Source of the DNA: Streptococcus mitis
GTDB lineage: Bacteria > Bacillota > Bacilli > Lactobacillales > Streptococcaceae
Reading direction: 5' to 3'
NCBI RefSeq assembly: GCF_003943935.1
Contig: NZ_RJOB01000003.1
Coordinates: forward strand, 186,001-250,000
DNA length: 64,000 bases
The notes below the pieces were generated by a model, which ran no database searches, was not told where the DNA came from, and saw only the letters and a list, made by a program, of their open reading frames with translations. This document shows, one piece after another, positions 35,293 to 46,982 of the stretch. Positions within the stretch are counted from its first letter, which is position 1. The number at the start of each line of letters is the position of its first letter. Position numbers and translations under genes: made by a program.

Positions 35293-36519
35293 CTAAATGT
35301 TTTCACGGATATTCAAGAGTATGATAAAGGCAGCTAGAAGAAATAGCAATAAAACAAAGCTAACTGCCAGAGTTCCAAAGCTAGTAGCAATGGTTACCAA
35401 AGCTATTGTAAATAAGCTAGGTAAAACAACTGTAATGGCACCGATAGAGGATTGAACTGCTCCCATTGACTCCTCAGGTATTTGTTTAAAAATGAGTTCC
35501 TGTAATCGAGGAGAGAGGATACCTGCGAAAAAGGCATCCAAGGCACTAAAGATAAGAATCCAGTCAAAACGAACTGCCACAAAGCCAACTAAAAGGAGTA
35601 ATTGGATAATAAGCGAGGCATATAGGGCTAGTTTTATGGAGATTGTATTCTTCAGATAGCCACTCACAAGGCTTCCGACAATAAGGGCTGACAATTCAAG
35701 GGTGGATAACAAGGCAAGAGATTGACCTGTTTGTAAATTCAAAAAGGGCTGATTCCTCAAAAACAGAGTAGAAACAGGAACTGTAACATTTATCACTGCT
35801 TGACTAATAGAGATAATAAACAAAACCAAGAGCACCTTATTCATATTCCATATCAATTTTGATGATTGGAGCAGATGCTGGCAAAAGGATTTTACAGAGA
35901 GTCCTTCTTGATAGCTAATCGTTTTTTCTACTTTCAAGAGGTCTGTTTTTATGAAAAGAATACCTAAAAATGCGATTAAAAAGGTCAGAGCATTCAGTAA
36001 GGAAATAGACTGGATAGATAGAATACCTAGTAAGACTCCTCCTAGAATATTACTGATTGTTTTCACTAAACTAACAGTTGACTGTTTAAATCCAATAGCT
36101 TCTGCCAGATGGTCTTGCCCAATAATTCTAATGAAAATCGGAGTGAGCATGGCGCCTGAAAAATAACTCAATGTGTCAGATAAGAGGTTAATCAGACAAA
36201 TAAATGCTACTAATAACAAGGAAAAGGACTGCCCTGAAAGTGATAAAGAAACGATAGAGTAAAGCAAAAATTTTGCAAAACTAATCATTGTATATTTTAG
36301 GACACGATGATGTTGAAAATCCGCCAAAACTCCCAGAAAGATTTGCAGAACTTGAGGAAGGGTTTCTGAAATCGTGATCAGTAAAATCGCCAAAGGGGCA
36401 AAAGATGCATCTGCCACATAATTCAAAAAGGCCAGATAAAAAATCGTATCCCCAACCGTTGAAATCCACTGGTTGATAGTTAATTGCCTAAAATCTCTAT
36501 TTTGAAGAAATACTTTCAT
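35293..36519 (-). CDS. MFS exporter (macrolide-efflux/enterobactin-exporter-like)
   Basis: 408-residue transporter with twelve predicted helices; the N-terminus VFLQNRDFRQLTINQWISTVGDTIFYLA resembles MefA/EntS-like drug efflux proteins (shown only in part here). I start at ATG 36519 rather than the GTG at 36522 because AAAAGGAGTTGTG precedes it. It is transcribed toward the broken tetR gene but separated by about 140 bases. The substrate is unknown. It lies in the variable block between two BOX/core boundaries. Confidence 0.85.
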   Translation of the reverse strand: MKVFLQNRDFRQLTINQWISTVGDTIFYLAFLNYVADASFAPLAILLITISETLPQVLQIFLGVLADFQHHRVLKYTMISFAKFLLYSIVSLSLSGQSFSLLLVAFICLINLLSDTLSYFSGAMLTPIFIRIIGQDHLAEAIGFKQSTVSLVKTISNILGGVLLGILSIQSISLLNALTFLIAFLGILFIKTDLLKVEKTISYQEGLSVKSFCQHLLQSSKLIWNMNKVLLVLFIISISQAVINVTVPVSTLFLRNQPFLNLQTGQSLALLSTLELSALIVGSLVSGYLKNTISIKLALYASLIIQLLLLVGFVAVRFDWILIFSALDAFFAGILSPRLQELIFKQIPEESMGAVQSSIGAITVVLPSLFTIALVTIATSFGTLAVSFVLLLFLLAAFIILLNIRENI

Positions 36520-36530
36520 CACAACTCCTT

Positions 36531-36608
36531 TTAAAGTTCCAGTGTATAGAAAACAAGACTTGGTTTAATATTGAACTCCAAGCCTTGCTCATATTCAGAT
36601 TCATCCAT
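36531..36608 (-). other. Relic of the tsaD 3' end (25-codon open frame)
   Basis: The minus strand reads through GLEFNIKPSLVFYTLEL and stops, 12 bases before the MFS start. The intact tsaD ends [16 protein letters not shown]. The DNA agrees at about 78 per cent over 48 aligned bases, in the same frame. The frame begins at an ATG (MDESEYEQ) without a ribosome binding site, so I treat it as a diverged duplicate of the tsaD tail rather than a gene. Confidence 0.55.
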
Positions 36609-36640
36609 TATATGATGTTCATGCCGTATTTTATAATAAA

Positions 36641-36925
36641 TCATATCTTAAAAATACCAGACCACACTATTCCCTGCTTGTATTTAGCTTCTTTCTTTTG
36701 GACAAATTTTGCTAAATCCAACAACTCTGTCGGCGGTTCACCTTTAAAGCTCAACAATTCTTTAGAGACGGCAAAAGAAAGACGTACAGCTAACAAATCT
36801 TCATTAGTACTAGAGAACTGTTTTGCTGTTTCCAGCAATTGCTTCCTAAATTCTTCCGTCAAGCTAATTTCTTTATTATTGTATAGGGAATGAATTAACA
36901 TTTGTAACTGACTTTGTTTTTCCAT
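36641..36925 (-). CDS. Bacteriocin-immunity-like small helical protein
   Basis: 94 residues, predicted all-helical, without signal peptide: LQMLIHSLYNNKEISLTEEFRK, then LLAVRLSFAVSKELLSFKGE and LDLAKFVQKKEAK. Length and helix pattern resemble the enterocin-A immunity family found beside class II bacteriocins. No intact bacteriocin gene is adjacent; a short degraded frame lies just upstream. Ribosome binding site GAGGTAAACG. Alternative: an unrelated small helical protein. Confidence 0.5.
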   Translation of the reverse strand: MEKQSQLQMLIHSLYNNKEISLTEEFRKQLLETAKQFSSTNEDLLAVRLSFAVSKELLSFKGEPPTELLDLAKFVQKKEAKYKQGIVWSGIFKI

Positions 36926-37155
36926 CGTTTACCTCATTTTATCTAGGACGCCAAGTTTCACTTTTAGTCCAGCCATTTACAGTATGCTCATAATTAAACA
37001 TATACTGTACGAATTCCCATCTATAAACCACTTCTGCGACTTAGGATCTGCTTGAAGTGCTTTACAAGGATAGTATAACACGAAAATTAGCTTATTTTAG
37101 AAAATCGCATATTTGATATTTTTTCTTATAGAAATTTCAGATTTGCAATTGTTGA
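36926..37155 (-). other. Leader of the immunity-like gene with promoter and a decayed frame
   Basis: An extended -10 (TGTTATACT, 37072-37080) would start transcription toward the immunity-like gene. Between them lies a 33-codon open frame (36939-37040) ending HTVNGWTKSETWRPR, preceded by an in-frame stop and without ATG or ribosome binding site. It could be the tail of a lost secreted peptide; a weak similarity to lactococcin-972-type tails is not enough to name it. Confidence 0.4.
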
Positions 37156-38019
37156 CTACTCAATAAGTTCTTTGTATTGCTTCAAACGCAATTCGAAGAG
37201 GGCTAGCAATTGTGGATTTTCTAATACTTGCAGAGATTGGATAAATCTTTCAATCTCTTTTTGATTGCTTCCTTTGGTTTGAAGGAAAATCTTCATTTTC
37301 TTTAAAAACTGCCACAATACTTTTTCAAAAACATCGTATGGACGAAGCATGCTCTCTAGCTCAGCTTCAAAAATTGGGATATAAGAGAAAAGTTTACGCT
37401 CCATGAGTTCTGATATAATATTCAGAAATCCACTTTTCATATACAATCGATTATGTACCAACTCTTTAAATTCCCTAGATTTCTCAATTAAAGCGGTCGA
37501 TAAAAATATCAAATCTTGATTGCTCAAGAAGGGCATGGTATTGCAAAAGAGATAGAGTTCAAACCAGGTCCAAGACTCAATAGCATAGAGATAGATAGTC
37601 AAAAACTCGCTATCTTCTTTTACTAATGGATAGTTCTTATTTAAGGAATGGAGTGCGTTTTTAATTACAATGGCATTCAAACGACGATAGGTCTCTGCCA
37701 TCTGTTCTTGCTCGACTTCCTCCAACAGTTGCTCTAAACCAGCTATATCTTGGTGGGCAAAGCGATCCACAACCTTTCTACCAATTCGCATATGTGGAGA
37801 TTCTTGATAGTTGTTGAGCTTGTGCCCAAACTCATCAAAGGTCACATTTATACCTTGGATAGCTAGAATCAACTTATCTGCAGACAGCATAGACTGCCCT
37901 AGTTCGAACTTGGATAGCTGAGAAGCTGTTAGTCCAGCACAAGCCACATCTGACTGCTTGAGCTTTCTAGCCAAGCGCAATTCCTTGTAAAATTCTCCCA
38001 GTTCCATTCTCTCGATCAT
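37156..38019 (-). CDS. Rgg/GadR/MutR family transcriptional regulator
   Basis: 287 residues. Helix-turn-helix at residues 8-65 (EFYKELRLARKLKQSDVACAGLTASQLSKFELGQSM in part), then the all-helical Rgg C-terminal domain that binds short hydrophobic peptides. The ATG at 38019 follows GGAGGTGGTAAT. I found no pheromone-like ORF next to it. It lies between tsaD and the immunity-like gene, both on the same strand, so it may control the latter. The position is that of the pneumococcal Rgg next to tsaD, from memory. Confidence 0.9.
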   Translation of the reverse strand: MIERMELGEFYKELRLARKLKQSDVACAGLTASQLSKFELGQSMLSADKLILAIQGINVTFDEFGHKLNNYQESPHMRIGRKVVDRFAHQDIAGLEQLLEEVEQEQMAETYRRLNAIVIKNALHSLNKNYPLVKEDSEFLTIYLYAIESWTWFELYLFCNTMPFLSNQDLIFLSTALIEKSREFKELVHNRLYMKSGFLNIISELMERKLFSYIPIFEAELESMLRPYDVFEKVLWQFLKKMKIFLQTKGSNQKEIERFIQSLQVLENPQLLALFELRLKQYKELIE

Positions 38020-38122
38020 ATTACCACCTCCTATTTTTTATATAGTATATCATTATTTACAATCATTTGTCAAAATATTCTGACATTTAAGCAAGTAAAA
38101 AAGCCAGCCCTAAGCTGACTCT

Positions 38123-39133
38123 TTATTCCATGGTATCAAAAGCAAGACTTGGTTTAGCATTGAGATCCAAGCTTGCAAAGTTTTCTTTGTTCCACTCGCT
38201 GACGCTGGCATAGGCAATCATACCTGCATTGTCTCCGCAAAGGCGCAGAGGTGGGATGATGACCTTGACATCTGTGATTTCAGCTGCTAGGCGTTCTCTG
38301 AGACCTTTATTGGCTGCCACGCCACCTGCCACAACCAGGGTTTTAACAGGATATTTTTCCAAGGCTTTCTTGGTTTTAGCCATGAGAATATCCATAACTG
38401 CCGCTTGGAAGGACGCACACAAGTCCTCTGTTGACAAGCTCTCTCCCTTTTGCTCGGCATTGTGGTGAAGGTTGATAAAGGCAGATTTCAAACCTGAGAA
38501 AGAGAACTCCAGATTATCTTCCTTAATCATGGCACGTGGAAAATCATAAATATCTTGCCCCTGATGAGCCAACTCGTCAATCTCGCGACCTGCAGGATAG
38601 GTCAAGCCCATGACACGGCCGACCTTATCATAGGCCTCACCAACCGCATCATCTCGCGTTTCCCCAACAATCTTGTAATCACCAGCCTCAGAAACATAGA
38701 CCAACTCTGTGTGCCCACCACTTACTAAAAGTGCTAACAAGGGGAACTCCAAAGGCTCCACGCTCTGAGCTGCCATGAGGTGGCCAGCCATGTGGTTAAC
38801 GGGAATCAGCGGAAGCCCATGTGCCCAAGCAAAGGCCTTGGCAGCTGACAAACCGACTAGTAAGGCTCCGACCAAGCCCGGTCCATAGGTGACCGCCACA
38901 GCTGTTACATCGTCTTCGGTAATCTCTGCTTCTGCTAGCGCCTCCTCGATACAGGCTGTAATGACCTCGACATGGTGGCGACTGGCTACTTCTGGCACTA
39001 CGCCCCCAAAACGTTTGTGACTCTCAATTTGACTAGCAATGACATTGGACAAGAGCTCATCGTCGTTTTTCAAGACGGCGACACTGGTCTCATCACAGGA
39101 TGTCTCAAATGCTAAAATATATCTATCCTTCAT
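38123..39133 (-). CDS. tsaD: tRNA N6-threonylcarbamoyladenosine synthase subunit TsaD
   Basis: 336-residue ASKHA ATPase that transfers the threonylcarbamoyl group to A37 of ANN-decoding tRNAs. Motifs: [14 protein letters not shown] at the N-terminus, the metal-binding HMAGHLMAA near 110-118, [12 protein letters not shown] near 135, and [13 protein letters not shown] near 268. It overlaps rimI by 11 bases; tsaB-rimI-tsaD is one operon. Confidence 0.96.
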   Translation of the reverse strand: MKDRYILAFETSCDETSVAVLKNDDELLSNVIASQIESHKRFGGVVPEVASRHHVEVITACIEEALAEAEITEDDVTAVAVTYGPGLVGALLVGLSAAKAFAWAHGLPLIPVNHMAGHLMAAQSVEPLEFPLLALLVSGGHTELVYVSEAGDYKIVGETRDDAVGEAYDKVGRVMGLTYPAGREIDELAHQGQDIYDFPRAMIKEDNLEFSFSGLKSAFINLHHNAEQKGESLSTEDLCASFQAAVMDILMAKTKKALEKYPVKTLVVAGGVAANKGLRERLAAEITDVKVIIPPLRLCGDNAGMIAYASVSEWNKENFASLDLNAKPSLAFDTME

Positions 39134-39560
39134 CTATTTCTCTCTTCATGATGATGGCGTCCTCGACTGGGTCATGGTAGTAGGCCTTTCGCTCAGCGAT
39201 GACTGCCATCTTTTCTTTCTTGTAAAATGCTTGCGCTCGTTGATTTGACTTTCTGACTTCGAGAAAAATCTCCTTGTCTGTCGGCAATTGAGCAAACAAG
39301 GCTGACGCAATTCCCTGACCCTGATAGGTTTGTTTGACAGCGATTTGCAGGACCTCTGCTTCAAAAAGATTCTCCTGCACAGCTAGAAAGCCAATCACTT
39401 CTACCCCATCATAAGCCAAAGCATACCAAGTCTGGTCTTGAGCCAGGTCTGCTTGGATTTGTCCTAGCGTCCAAGGACTGACTGGGTAAACAGCTATCAT
39501 AACAGCGTAGATGGCTTGAGCCAAGTCAGGCTGCTGTTGGATTCGTTTGATCTCTATCAT
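39123..39560 (-). CDS. rimI: Ribosomal-protein-S18-alanine N-acetyltransferase
   Basis: 145-residue GNAT acetyltransferase; the acetyl-CoA loop [13 protein letters not shown] is near residues 90-102 and the C-terminal [17 protein letters not shown] matches RimI. The family acetylates the N-terminus of S18. It is sandwiched between tsaB (4-base overlap) and tsaD (11-base overlap), the standard arrangement. Confidence 0.92.
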   Translation of the reverse strand: MIEIKRIQQQPDLAQAIYAVMIAVYPVSPWTLGQIQADLAQDQTWYALAYDGVEVIGFLAVQENLFEAEVLQIAVKQTYQGQGIASALFAQLPTDKEIFLEVRKSNQRAQAFYKKEKMAVIAERKAYYHDPVEDAIIMKREIDEG

Positions 39561-40240
39561 AGGCGTTTAATGTAAGACTCACCAGACTCTGTATGGTTCT
39601 TAAGCCAGTTTTCCTCAGCCTCAACTCGTTTGAGATAATTCGGAACAAAGTCGTGCAAGGAGTCTTTTTCCTTGTCCCAAGCCAAAAGAGCAAGATTGGC
39701 TGCATTAGGCAAGGTTTCTTTGAAATTAGTCCTTGGCAAGTGTTCTTGAATCTGCTCCACAAAGGTGCCAACTTCTCCGACGAAGGTTACCTGACTAGCA
39801 CCCTTGATTAACTCAATCACTCGCTCAAAAGGCAGGTGCGCTTCTGGCATGACAGGTTTGGCATTTTCATAAAATCCTGCATAAACATTGTTGCGACGCG
39901 CATCCATCAAGGGGACGAACAAGCCTTCTTGTTGGTAGGGCACCAGAGCCAAGAGGCTAGACATACCGACTAACTCAATGTTCAGAGTATGAGCCAACGT
40001 CTTAGCAGTGGCTACCGCGATTCGCAAGCCTGTGTAGCTACCCGGCCCTTCCGCCACCACGATTCGGTCCAAGTCCTTGGGTGTCCAGTCCAAACTTGTC
40101 ATCAAAAAATCGATGGCAGGCATGAGGGTAATACTGTGATTTTTCTTGATATTAATCATCGTCTCGGCAAGAACCTGCTTGTCCTCTAAAATAGCGAGAG
40201 AAAGAGCCTTGCTGGACGTATCAAAAGCTAATACTTTCAT
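39557..40240 (-). CDS. tsaB: tRNA threonylcarbamoyladenosine biosynthesis protein TsaB
   Basis: 227-residue paralogue of TsaD that stabilises the t6A transferase complex. The N-terminal MKVLAFDTSSKALSLAILED and the signature VAEGPGSYTGLRIAVATAK near 60-78 are present. First gene of the operon, with AGGAATGTGTT before the ATG. Confidence 0.95.
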   Translation of the reverse strand: MKVLAFDTSSKALSLAILEDKQVLAETMINIKKNHSITLMPAIDFLMTSLDWTPKDLDRIVVAEGPGSYTGLRIAVATAKTLAHTLNIELVGMSSLLALVPYQQEGLFVPLMDARRNNVYAGFYENAKPVMPEAHLPFERVIELIKGASQVTFVGEVGTFVEQIQEHLPRTNFKETLPNAANLALLAWDKEKDSLHDFVPNYLKRVEAEENWLKNHTESGESYIKRL

Positions 40241-40344
40241 AACACATTCCTATCTTTTTGTCTGCTTACTATTATACTACAAAAGCTGGCACATGGGAAT
40301 TTTCTTTGCCCCCAAACAAAAATGCCCCAGCATAAGCAGGACAT

Positions 40345-40560
40345 CTAAGCATTTAATCCAAAGTAAAATACAAACCAAACGATATAGGTTACGAGGAAGA
40401 GAAAAAGCGAGTAAAGAGTCACAAAACTAATCTTCCACAAGAGCTTGGTTTGTCGTCGTTCCATTTTGGCAAATAGAAGATTCCCTCCATAAACACAAGC
40501 AACAAAAACGATAAAAGCCACCAAGCGGACTCCGATAGCAAAAGAAAATAAGTTATACAT
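40345..40560 (-). CDS. DUF3165 family small membrane protein
   Basis: 71 residues with two hydrophobic helices (residues 5-30 and 45-68) separated by a basic loop KMERRQTKLLWK. It fits the streptococcal DUF3165 family, of unknown function. The ribosome binding site AAGGAGGTTGCCC is strong. Confidence 0.75.
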   Translation of the reverse strand: MYNLFSFAIGVRLVAFIVFVACVYGGNLLFAKMERRQTKLLWKISFVTLYSLFLFLVTYIVWFVFYFGLNA

Positions 40561-40699
40561 AGGGCAACCTCCTTGACTTAAAAACTATAGGGAATTATGA
40601 CAAACGATAAATTCCACTTCCATTATCAAGATAACATACTTTCTTTATTTTTGCAAACGCTTCCTAACGAGTGACTCTGTGACTTTCTCGTTCCCGTCT

Positions 40700-40728
40700 T
40701 TTACTAATTTTTCATTTTGTGGTATAAT
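40700..40728 (+). promoter_or_regulatory. rpoY-rnjA promoter
   Basis: TTTACT (40700-40705), 17 bases, TGG-extended TATAAT (40723-40728). It leaves an untranslated leader of about 105 bases before rpoY. Confidence 0.7.
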
Positions 40729-40838
40729 TGAAATAATTGTAACGAATCAAGGTCAATCTAGACAAAAAATGGAATGAAATCAAGCAAATATCTGCTAAAA
40801 GTTTGGAATAAGCTGACCTGTAAATAGAAAGGAACTAT

Positions 40839-41072
40839 ATGATTTACAAAGTTTTTTATCAAGAAACAAAAGAACGTAGCCCACGTCGTGAAACAACACG
40901 CGCACTATACCTAGACATCGATGCTAACTCAGAACTTGAGGGCCGTATCGCTGCTCGCCAACTTGTCGAAGAAAATCGCCCAGAGTACAATATCGAGTAT
41001 ATCGAACTCTTGTCTGACAAATTGCTAGATTACGAAAAAGAAACTGGCGCCTTCGAAATCACGGAGTTCTAA
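40839..41072 (+). CDS. rpoY: RNA polymerase epsilon subunit RpoY
   Basis: 77-residue protein ([20 protein letters not shown]...), formerly YkzG/DUF1447, a small subunit of Firmicutes RNA polymerase. The ribosome binding site is AAAGGAACTAT. It is followed by rnjA after one base, the usual pairing in Firmicutes. Confidence 0.94.
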   Translation: MIYKVFYQETKERSPRRETTRALYLDIDANSELEGRIAARQLVEENRPEYNIEYIELLSDKLLDYEKETGAFEITEF

Positions 41073-41073
41073 T

Positions 41074-42753
41074 ATGACCTATACTCTTAAACCTGAAGAA
41101 GTCGGCGTTTTTGCCATCGGTGGTCTGGGAGAAATCGGGAAAAACACATACGGGATTGAATACCAAGATGAGATTATCATCGTCGATGCTGGGATTAAAT
41201 TCCCAGAAGATGACTTGCTGGGTATCGACTATGTCATTCCTGACTACTCTTACATCGTGGACAATATCGACCGCGTCAAGGCTGTCTTAATCACACACGG
41301 ACACGAGGACCACATTGGTGGGATTCCTTTCCTGCTCAAGCAAGCAAATGTCCCGATTTACGCTGGACCACTTGCCTTGGCTTTGATTCGTGGGAAACTC
41401 GAAGAACACGGCCTCTTGCGCAACGCCAAACTTTACGAAATCAACCACAATACTGAGTTGACCTTTAAAAACCTCAAGGCAACGTTCTTTAGAACGACTC
41501 ACTCTATTCCAGAACCTTTAGGGATTGTCATCCATACTCCTCAAGGGAAAATCGTTTGTACGGGTGACTTCAAGTTTGACTTTACTCCAGTTGGAGAACC
41601 AGCAGACTTACACCGTATGGCAGCCCTTGGTGAAGAAGGTGTGCTTTGTCTTCTGTCTGACTCAACAAATGCAGAAGTGCCAACCTTTACCAACTCTGAA
41701 AAAGTCGTTGGTCAGTCCATCATGAAGATTATCCAAGGCATTGAAGGACGTATCATCTTTGCATCCTTTGCCTCAAATATCTTCCGTCTCCAGCAAGCAA
41801 CAGAAGCTGCTGTTAAGACTGGACGTAAGATTGCGGTCTTTGGTCGTTCGATGGAAAAGGCCATTGTCAACGGAATCGATCTTGGCTACATCAAAGCTCC
41901 TAAGGGAACCTTTATCGAGCCAAATGAAATCAAAGACTATCCTGCAGGAGAAGTTCTCATCCTCTGTACAGGTAGTCAGGGTGAGCCAATGGCAGCTCTC
42001 TCTCGTATCGCCAACGGAACCCACCGTCAAGTGCAACTCCAACCTGGCGATACTGTTATCTTCTCATCTAGTCCAATTCCAGGAAACACCACCAGCGTTA
42101 ACAAATTGATTAACATCATTTCTGAAGCTGGTGTCGAAGTTATCCACGGTAAGGTTAACAATATCCATACATCTGGACACGGTGGCCAGCAAGAGCAAAA
42201 ACTCATGCTCCGCTTGATTAAGCCAAAATACTTCATGCCTGTCCATGGTGAATACCGCATGCAAAAACTCCACGCTGGACTAGCAGTGGATACTGGGGTT
42301 GAGAAGGACAATATCTTTATTATGAGCAATGGTGATGTGCTTGCCCTTACTGCTGACTCAGCTCGTATCGCAGGTCATTTCAACGCTCAAGATATCTATG
42401 TCGATGGAAATCGTATCGGTGAAATCGGTGCTGCTGTCCTTAAAGATCGTCGTGATCTATCTGAAGACGGTGTCGTTCTGGCAGTCGCAACTGTTGACTT
42501 CAAATCGCAGATGATTCTGTCTGGTCCAGACATCCTCAGTCGAGGCTTTGTCTACATGAGAGAGTCTGGCGACTTGATTCGCCAAAGCCAGCGCATCCTC
42601 TTCAATGCAATTCGTATCGCACTGAAAAACAAGGATGCTAGCGTGCAATCTGTCAATGGTGCCATTGTCAACGCTATTCGCCCCTTCCTCTATGAAAATA
42701 CAGAACGTGAACCGATTATCATCCCGATGATCCTCACACCAGATGAAGAATAA
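41074..42753 (+). CDS. rnjA: Ribonuclease J1
   Basis: 559-residue metallo-beta-lactamase-fold nuclease with endonuclease and 5'-3' exonuclease activity. Zinc motif [13 protein letters not shown] near residues 74-86; the beta-CASP region has [11 protein letters not shown] and [10 protein letters not shown]; the RNA-channel motif [12 protein letters not shown] is near 365. Co-transcribed with rpoY. It ends at a strong bidirectional terminator. Confidence 0.95.
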   Translation: MTYTLKPEEVGVFAIGGLGEIGKNTYGIEYQDEIIIVDAGIKFPEDDLLGIDYVIPDYSYIVDNIDRVKAVLITHGHEDHIGGIPFLLKQANVPIYAGPLALALIRGKLEEHGLLRNAKLYEINHNTELTFKNLKATFFRTTHSIPEPLGIVIHTPQGKIVCTGDFKFDFTPVGEPADLHRMAALGEEGVLCLLSDSTNAEVPTFTNSEKVVGQSIMKIIQGIEGRIIFASFASNIFRLQQATEAAVKTGRKIAVFGRSMEKAIVNGIDLGYIKAPKGTFIEPNEIKDYPAGEVLILCTGSQGEPMAALSRIANGTHRQVQLQPGDTVIFSSSPIPGNTTSVNKLINIISEAGVEVIHGKVNNIHTSGHGGQQEQKLMLRLIKPKYFMPVHGEYRMQKLHAGLAVDTGVEKDNIFIMSNGDVLALTADSARIAGHFNAQDIYVDGNRIGEIGAAVLKDRRDLSEDGVVLAVATVDFKSQMILSGPDILSRGFVYMRESGDLIRQSQRILFNAIRIALKNKDASVQSVNGAIVNAIRPFLYENTEREPIIIPMILTPDEE

Positions 42754-42755
42754 AG

Positions 42756-42787
42756 CAAGAAAACAGCCCCGAAGACGGAGCTGTTTT
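42756..42787. terminator. Bidirectional terminator between rnjA and mnmG
   Basis: AAAACAGC and GCTGTTTTTT pair across a GC-rich loop; A- and T-runs flank it, so it serves both converging genes. Confidence 0.85.
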
Positions 42788-42789
42788 TT

Positions 42790-44703
42790 CTATGCTTTCT
42801 TTTCTTGATTTTTAGAAATACTACGATTTTTACCTTCCAGATACACCATCAAAATAGAAATATCTGCTGGGTTTACTCCCGAAATACGGCTGGCTTGTCC
42901 GATGGTTTCTGGATTGATGAGTTTGAACTTCTGGCGAGCTTCTGTCGCGATAGAATCAATGTCATCCCAATCAATATTGGCTGGAATGCGTTTTTCTTCC
43001 ATGCGTTTCATCTTGGCAACCTGATCCATGGCTTTGGAAATATAACCTTCGTACTTGATTTCTGTTTCAATCAATTCGATAATCTTGTCATCCAAGTCCT
43101 CAGCAGCTGGTCCGATGAAAGCCACCACATCTTGGTAAGAAACTTCTGGACGGCGAAGGAATTCCTTGGCTGTCACTGCATCGGTCAACGGTTTAAAGCC
43201 CATCTCCTCAACCTTGGCATTGGTTTCCTTGACTGGCTTAAGTTTGATGCTGTCCAAACGCTTCATTTCATTTTCAAATTGATTTTTCTTGATTTCAAAA
43301 CGAGTCCAACGTTCATCATCCACAAGACCAATCTCACGTCCCATCTCTGTCAAACGCATATCAGCATTGTCATGACGGAGAATGAGACGGTATTCCGCAC
43401 GGCTGGTCAAGAGACGGTAGGGTTCAATAGTGCCCTTGGTCACCAAGTCATCAATCATGACCCCAATATAACCGTCACTGCGTTTCAAAATCAACTCAGG
43501 CTTGCCTTGGATTTTCAGAGCCGCATTGATACCCGCGATAATCCCTTGGCCAGCAGCTTCTTCATATCCAGATGTACCATTTGTTTGACCAGCAGTGAAA
43601 AGACCTGAGATTTTCTTAGTTTCCAGAGTCGCACGCAACTGATGAGGCAAGACCATATCGTACTCAATGGCATATCCTGTTCGCATCATCTCAGCATTTT
43701 CCAGACCTTTAATGGAATGAACTAGCTCACGTTGGACATCCTCAGGCAGACTGGTTGAAAGTCCTTGAACATAGACTTCCTCAGTATTGCGCCCTTCTGG
43801 CTCAAGGAAGAGTTGGTGACGTTCCTTGTCCGCAAAGCGCACAATCTTGTCTTCAATCGACGGACAGTAACGAGGTCCCACTCCCTTGACCACACCTGTA
43901 AACATAGGCGCACGGTGGAGGTTGTTTTGGATAATCTCATGACTGGTACCATTGGTATAGGTCAACCAGCATGGTACTTGGTCTTTGACATAATCCTCAT
44001 CACGTGAAGTATAAGAGAAGTGATTTGGCGCTTCGTCTCCTGGCTGAATCTCGGTCACATCGTAGTTGATAGAAGAAGCCTTGACACGTGGAGGCGTTCC
44101 TGTCTTGAAACGACCAATTTCGAGACCCAATTCCTTGAGATTGTCAGCAAGGTTAATAGAAGCGAGGCTGTGGTTAGGACCTGATGAATACTTAAGGTCT
44201 CCAATGATAATTTCCCCACGGAGGGCAGTCCCTGTCGTCACGATAACAGCCTTAGCAGCATATTCTTGATGAGTCGCTGTACGCACACCAACAACTTTGC
44301 CGTCTTCAACCAAAATCTCATCAATCATGGTCTGACGAAGGGTCAGATTTTCTTGATTTTCAACCGTCTTGCGCATTTCCTTAGAGTAAAGCTCCTTGTC
44401 AGCCTGTGCACGAAGGGCACGAACGGCAGGACCCTTACCTGTGTTGAGCATCTTCATCTGGATGTAAGTCTTGTCAATGGTCTTAGCCATTTCACCACCG
44501 AGGGCATCGACTTCACGCACAACAATTCCCTTGGCAGAACCACCAATAGAGGGGTTACAAGGCATAAAAGCCAGCATTTCAATGTTGATAGTCGCAAGCA
44601 GGACCTTACAGCCCATACGGCTAGCGGCCAAGGAAGCCTCGACCCCAGCGTGTCCCGCACCGATTACAATAATATCGTATTCTTCTGTAAAATTATAAGT
44701 CAT
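42790..44703 (-). CDS. mnmG: tRNA uridine-5-carboxymethylaminomethyl modification enzyme MnmG (GidA)
   Basis: 637-residue FAD protein that with MnmE modifies U34 of several tRNAs. N-terminal FAD motif [20 protein letters not shown], signature [19 protein letters not shown] near 55-73, C-terminal domain ending in the helical MnmE-binding region. Full length. The NUDIX gene lies 9 bases upstream and may be co-transcribed. Confidence 0.96.
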   Translation of the reverse strand: MTYNFTEEYDIIVIGAGHAGVEASLAASRMGCKVLLATINIEMLAFMPCNPSIGGSAKGIVVREVDALGGEMAKTIDKTYIQMKMLNTGKGPAVRALRAQADKELYSKEMRKTVENQENLTLRQTMIDEILVEDGKVVGVRTATHQEYAAKAVIVTTGTALRGEIIIGDLKYSSGPNHSLASINLADNLKELGLEIGRFKTGTPPRVKASSINYDVTEIQPGDEAPNHFSYTSRDEDYVKDQVPCWLTYTNGTSHEIIQNNLHRAPMFTGVVKGVGPRYCPSIEDKIVRFADKERHQLFLEPEGRNTEEVYVQGLSTSLPEDVQRELVHSIKGLENAEMMRTGYAIEYDMVLPHQLRATLETKKISGLFTAGQTNGTSGYEEAAGQGIIAGINAALKIQGKPELILKRSDGYIGVMIDDLVTKGTIEPYRLLTSRAEYRLILRHDNADMRLTEMGREIGLVDDERWTRFEIKKNQFENEMKRLDSIKLKPVKETNAKVEEMGFKPLTDAVTAKEFLRRPEVSYQDVVAFIGPAAEDLDDKIIELIETEIKYEGYISKAMDQVAKMKRMEEKRIPANIDWDDIDSIATEARQKFKLINPETIGQASRISGVNPADISILMVYLEGKNRSISKNQEKKA

Positions 44704-44712
44704 ATTTCTCTC

Positions 44713-45168
44713 CTATTCCTCAAGATGAATGTGTCTTAGTTGGCCGTCCCAATCGGGTAAGGCTGTTTTTAAAAAGGCTGGGACTAGTTGGAAATCCTGG
44801 AGCTGGTCCAAATCAATCCATTCACAGGGCTGAGTTTTCTCATCTTCCTGCATGGTCAATGGGGCATCTTCAAGCAAATCCACCAGATAATGAAACTCGA
44901 TATTGTGATAGGAAACACCGTCCTGTTCAAAACGATTTTCAACCACGAAAGCTAGTTGCCCAACTTGAGCTTTGACACCTAGTTCTTCCCTCACTTCACG
45001 GACTACCGCGTCTTCCGTTTTTTCGTTAACTTGAATCGCACCACCGATAGTATAATACTTGCCCTTATCTTTGGTGACTAGGAGCTTGCGGTTTTGAAGA
45101 ATCAAGGCTGTCGCCCGAACACCGAAAACCGTATTTCCTACTTTTGTCCGAAAGTCTTGTTGAGTCAT
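44713..45168 (-). CDS. NUDIX hydrolase
   Basis: 151 residues from MTQQDFRTKVGNTVF at 45168 (AAAGGAC upstream; an earlier start lacks a ribosome binding site). The NUDIX box is present near residues 45-67: GGAIQVNEKTEDAVVREVREELG (shown without the last residues), with the conserved REVREELG. The substrate, some nucleoside diphosphate derivative, cannot be predicted. Confidence 0.85.
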   Translation of the reverse strand: MTQQDFRTKVGNTVFGVRATALILQNRKLLVTKDKGKYYTIGGAIQVNEKTEDAVVREVREELGVKAQVGQLAFVVENRFEQDGVSYHNIEFHYLVDLLEDAPLTMQEDEKTQPCEWIDLDQLQDFQLVPAFLKTALPDWDGQLRHIHLEE

Positions 45169-45308
45169 TTTTGTCCTTTCCTCTAAACGACACAAAAACA
45201 GTCAAAACTCCAAAGAAGTGCAGGACAAAAAAGCCTGCAACATCCATGAGCTTTGACCATCATTTCTATTGCTTTTATTATTGTAGCAAATTGAGAAAAT
45301 TTGTCAAT

Positions 45309-46751
<1,443 letters not shown>

Positions 46752-46958
46752 CTATTCTTTATAGAAAAAAGTCCTATAAATTCGAGTAATAGTTAAAATA
46801 CAAACAAATATAACTCCCAAAATAGATAACACTATTTTCACAAAATTCATTTCAGAACCTATTACATAGATATGAAAAAGAGGGGCTAGTCCTACACATA
46901 TATACAATAGATAATTTATAAAGTTTATTTCACCAAATCCTGCAAAAAAATGTTTCAT
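46752..46958 (-). CDS. Hypothetical small membrane protein
   Basis: 68 residues from MKHFFAGFGEINFINYL at 46958, where GGAG lies 8 bases upstream; an in-frame ATG at 46982 would add 8 residues. Two hydrophobic helices (INYLLYICVGLAPLFHIYVI and VKIVLSILGVIFVCILTI) and a basic end. No family recognised. It lies downstream of the lactococcin-972 cluster on the same strand but 500 bases away, so a link is not shown. Confidence 0.55.
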   Translation of the reverse strand: MKHFFAGFGEINFINYLLYICVGLAPLFHIYVIGSEMNFVKIVLSILGVIFVCILTITRIYRTFFYKE

Positions 46959-46982
46959 GTAATGATTCTCCATTTGCTCCAT

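Noticed and set aside
42805-43608. 267-codon plus-strand frame opposite mnmG
   Set aside because: Long only because mnmG codon use leaves few stops on the other strand; no ribosome binding site or domain.
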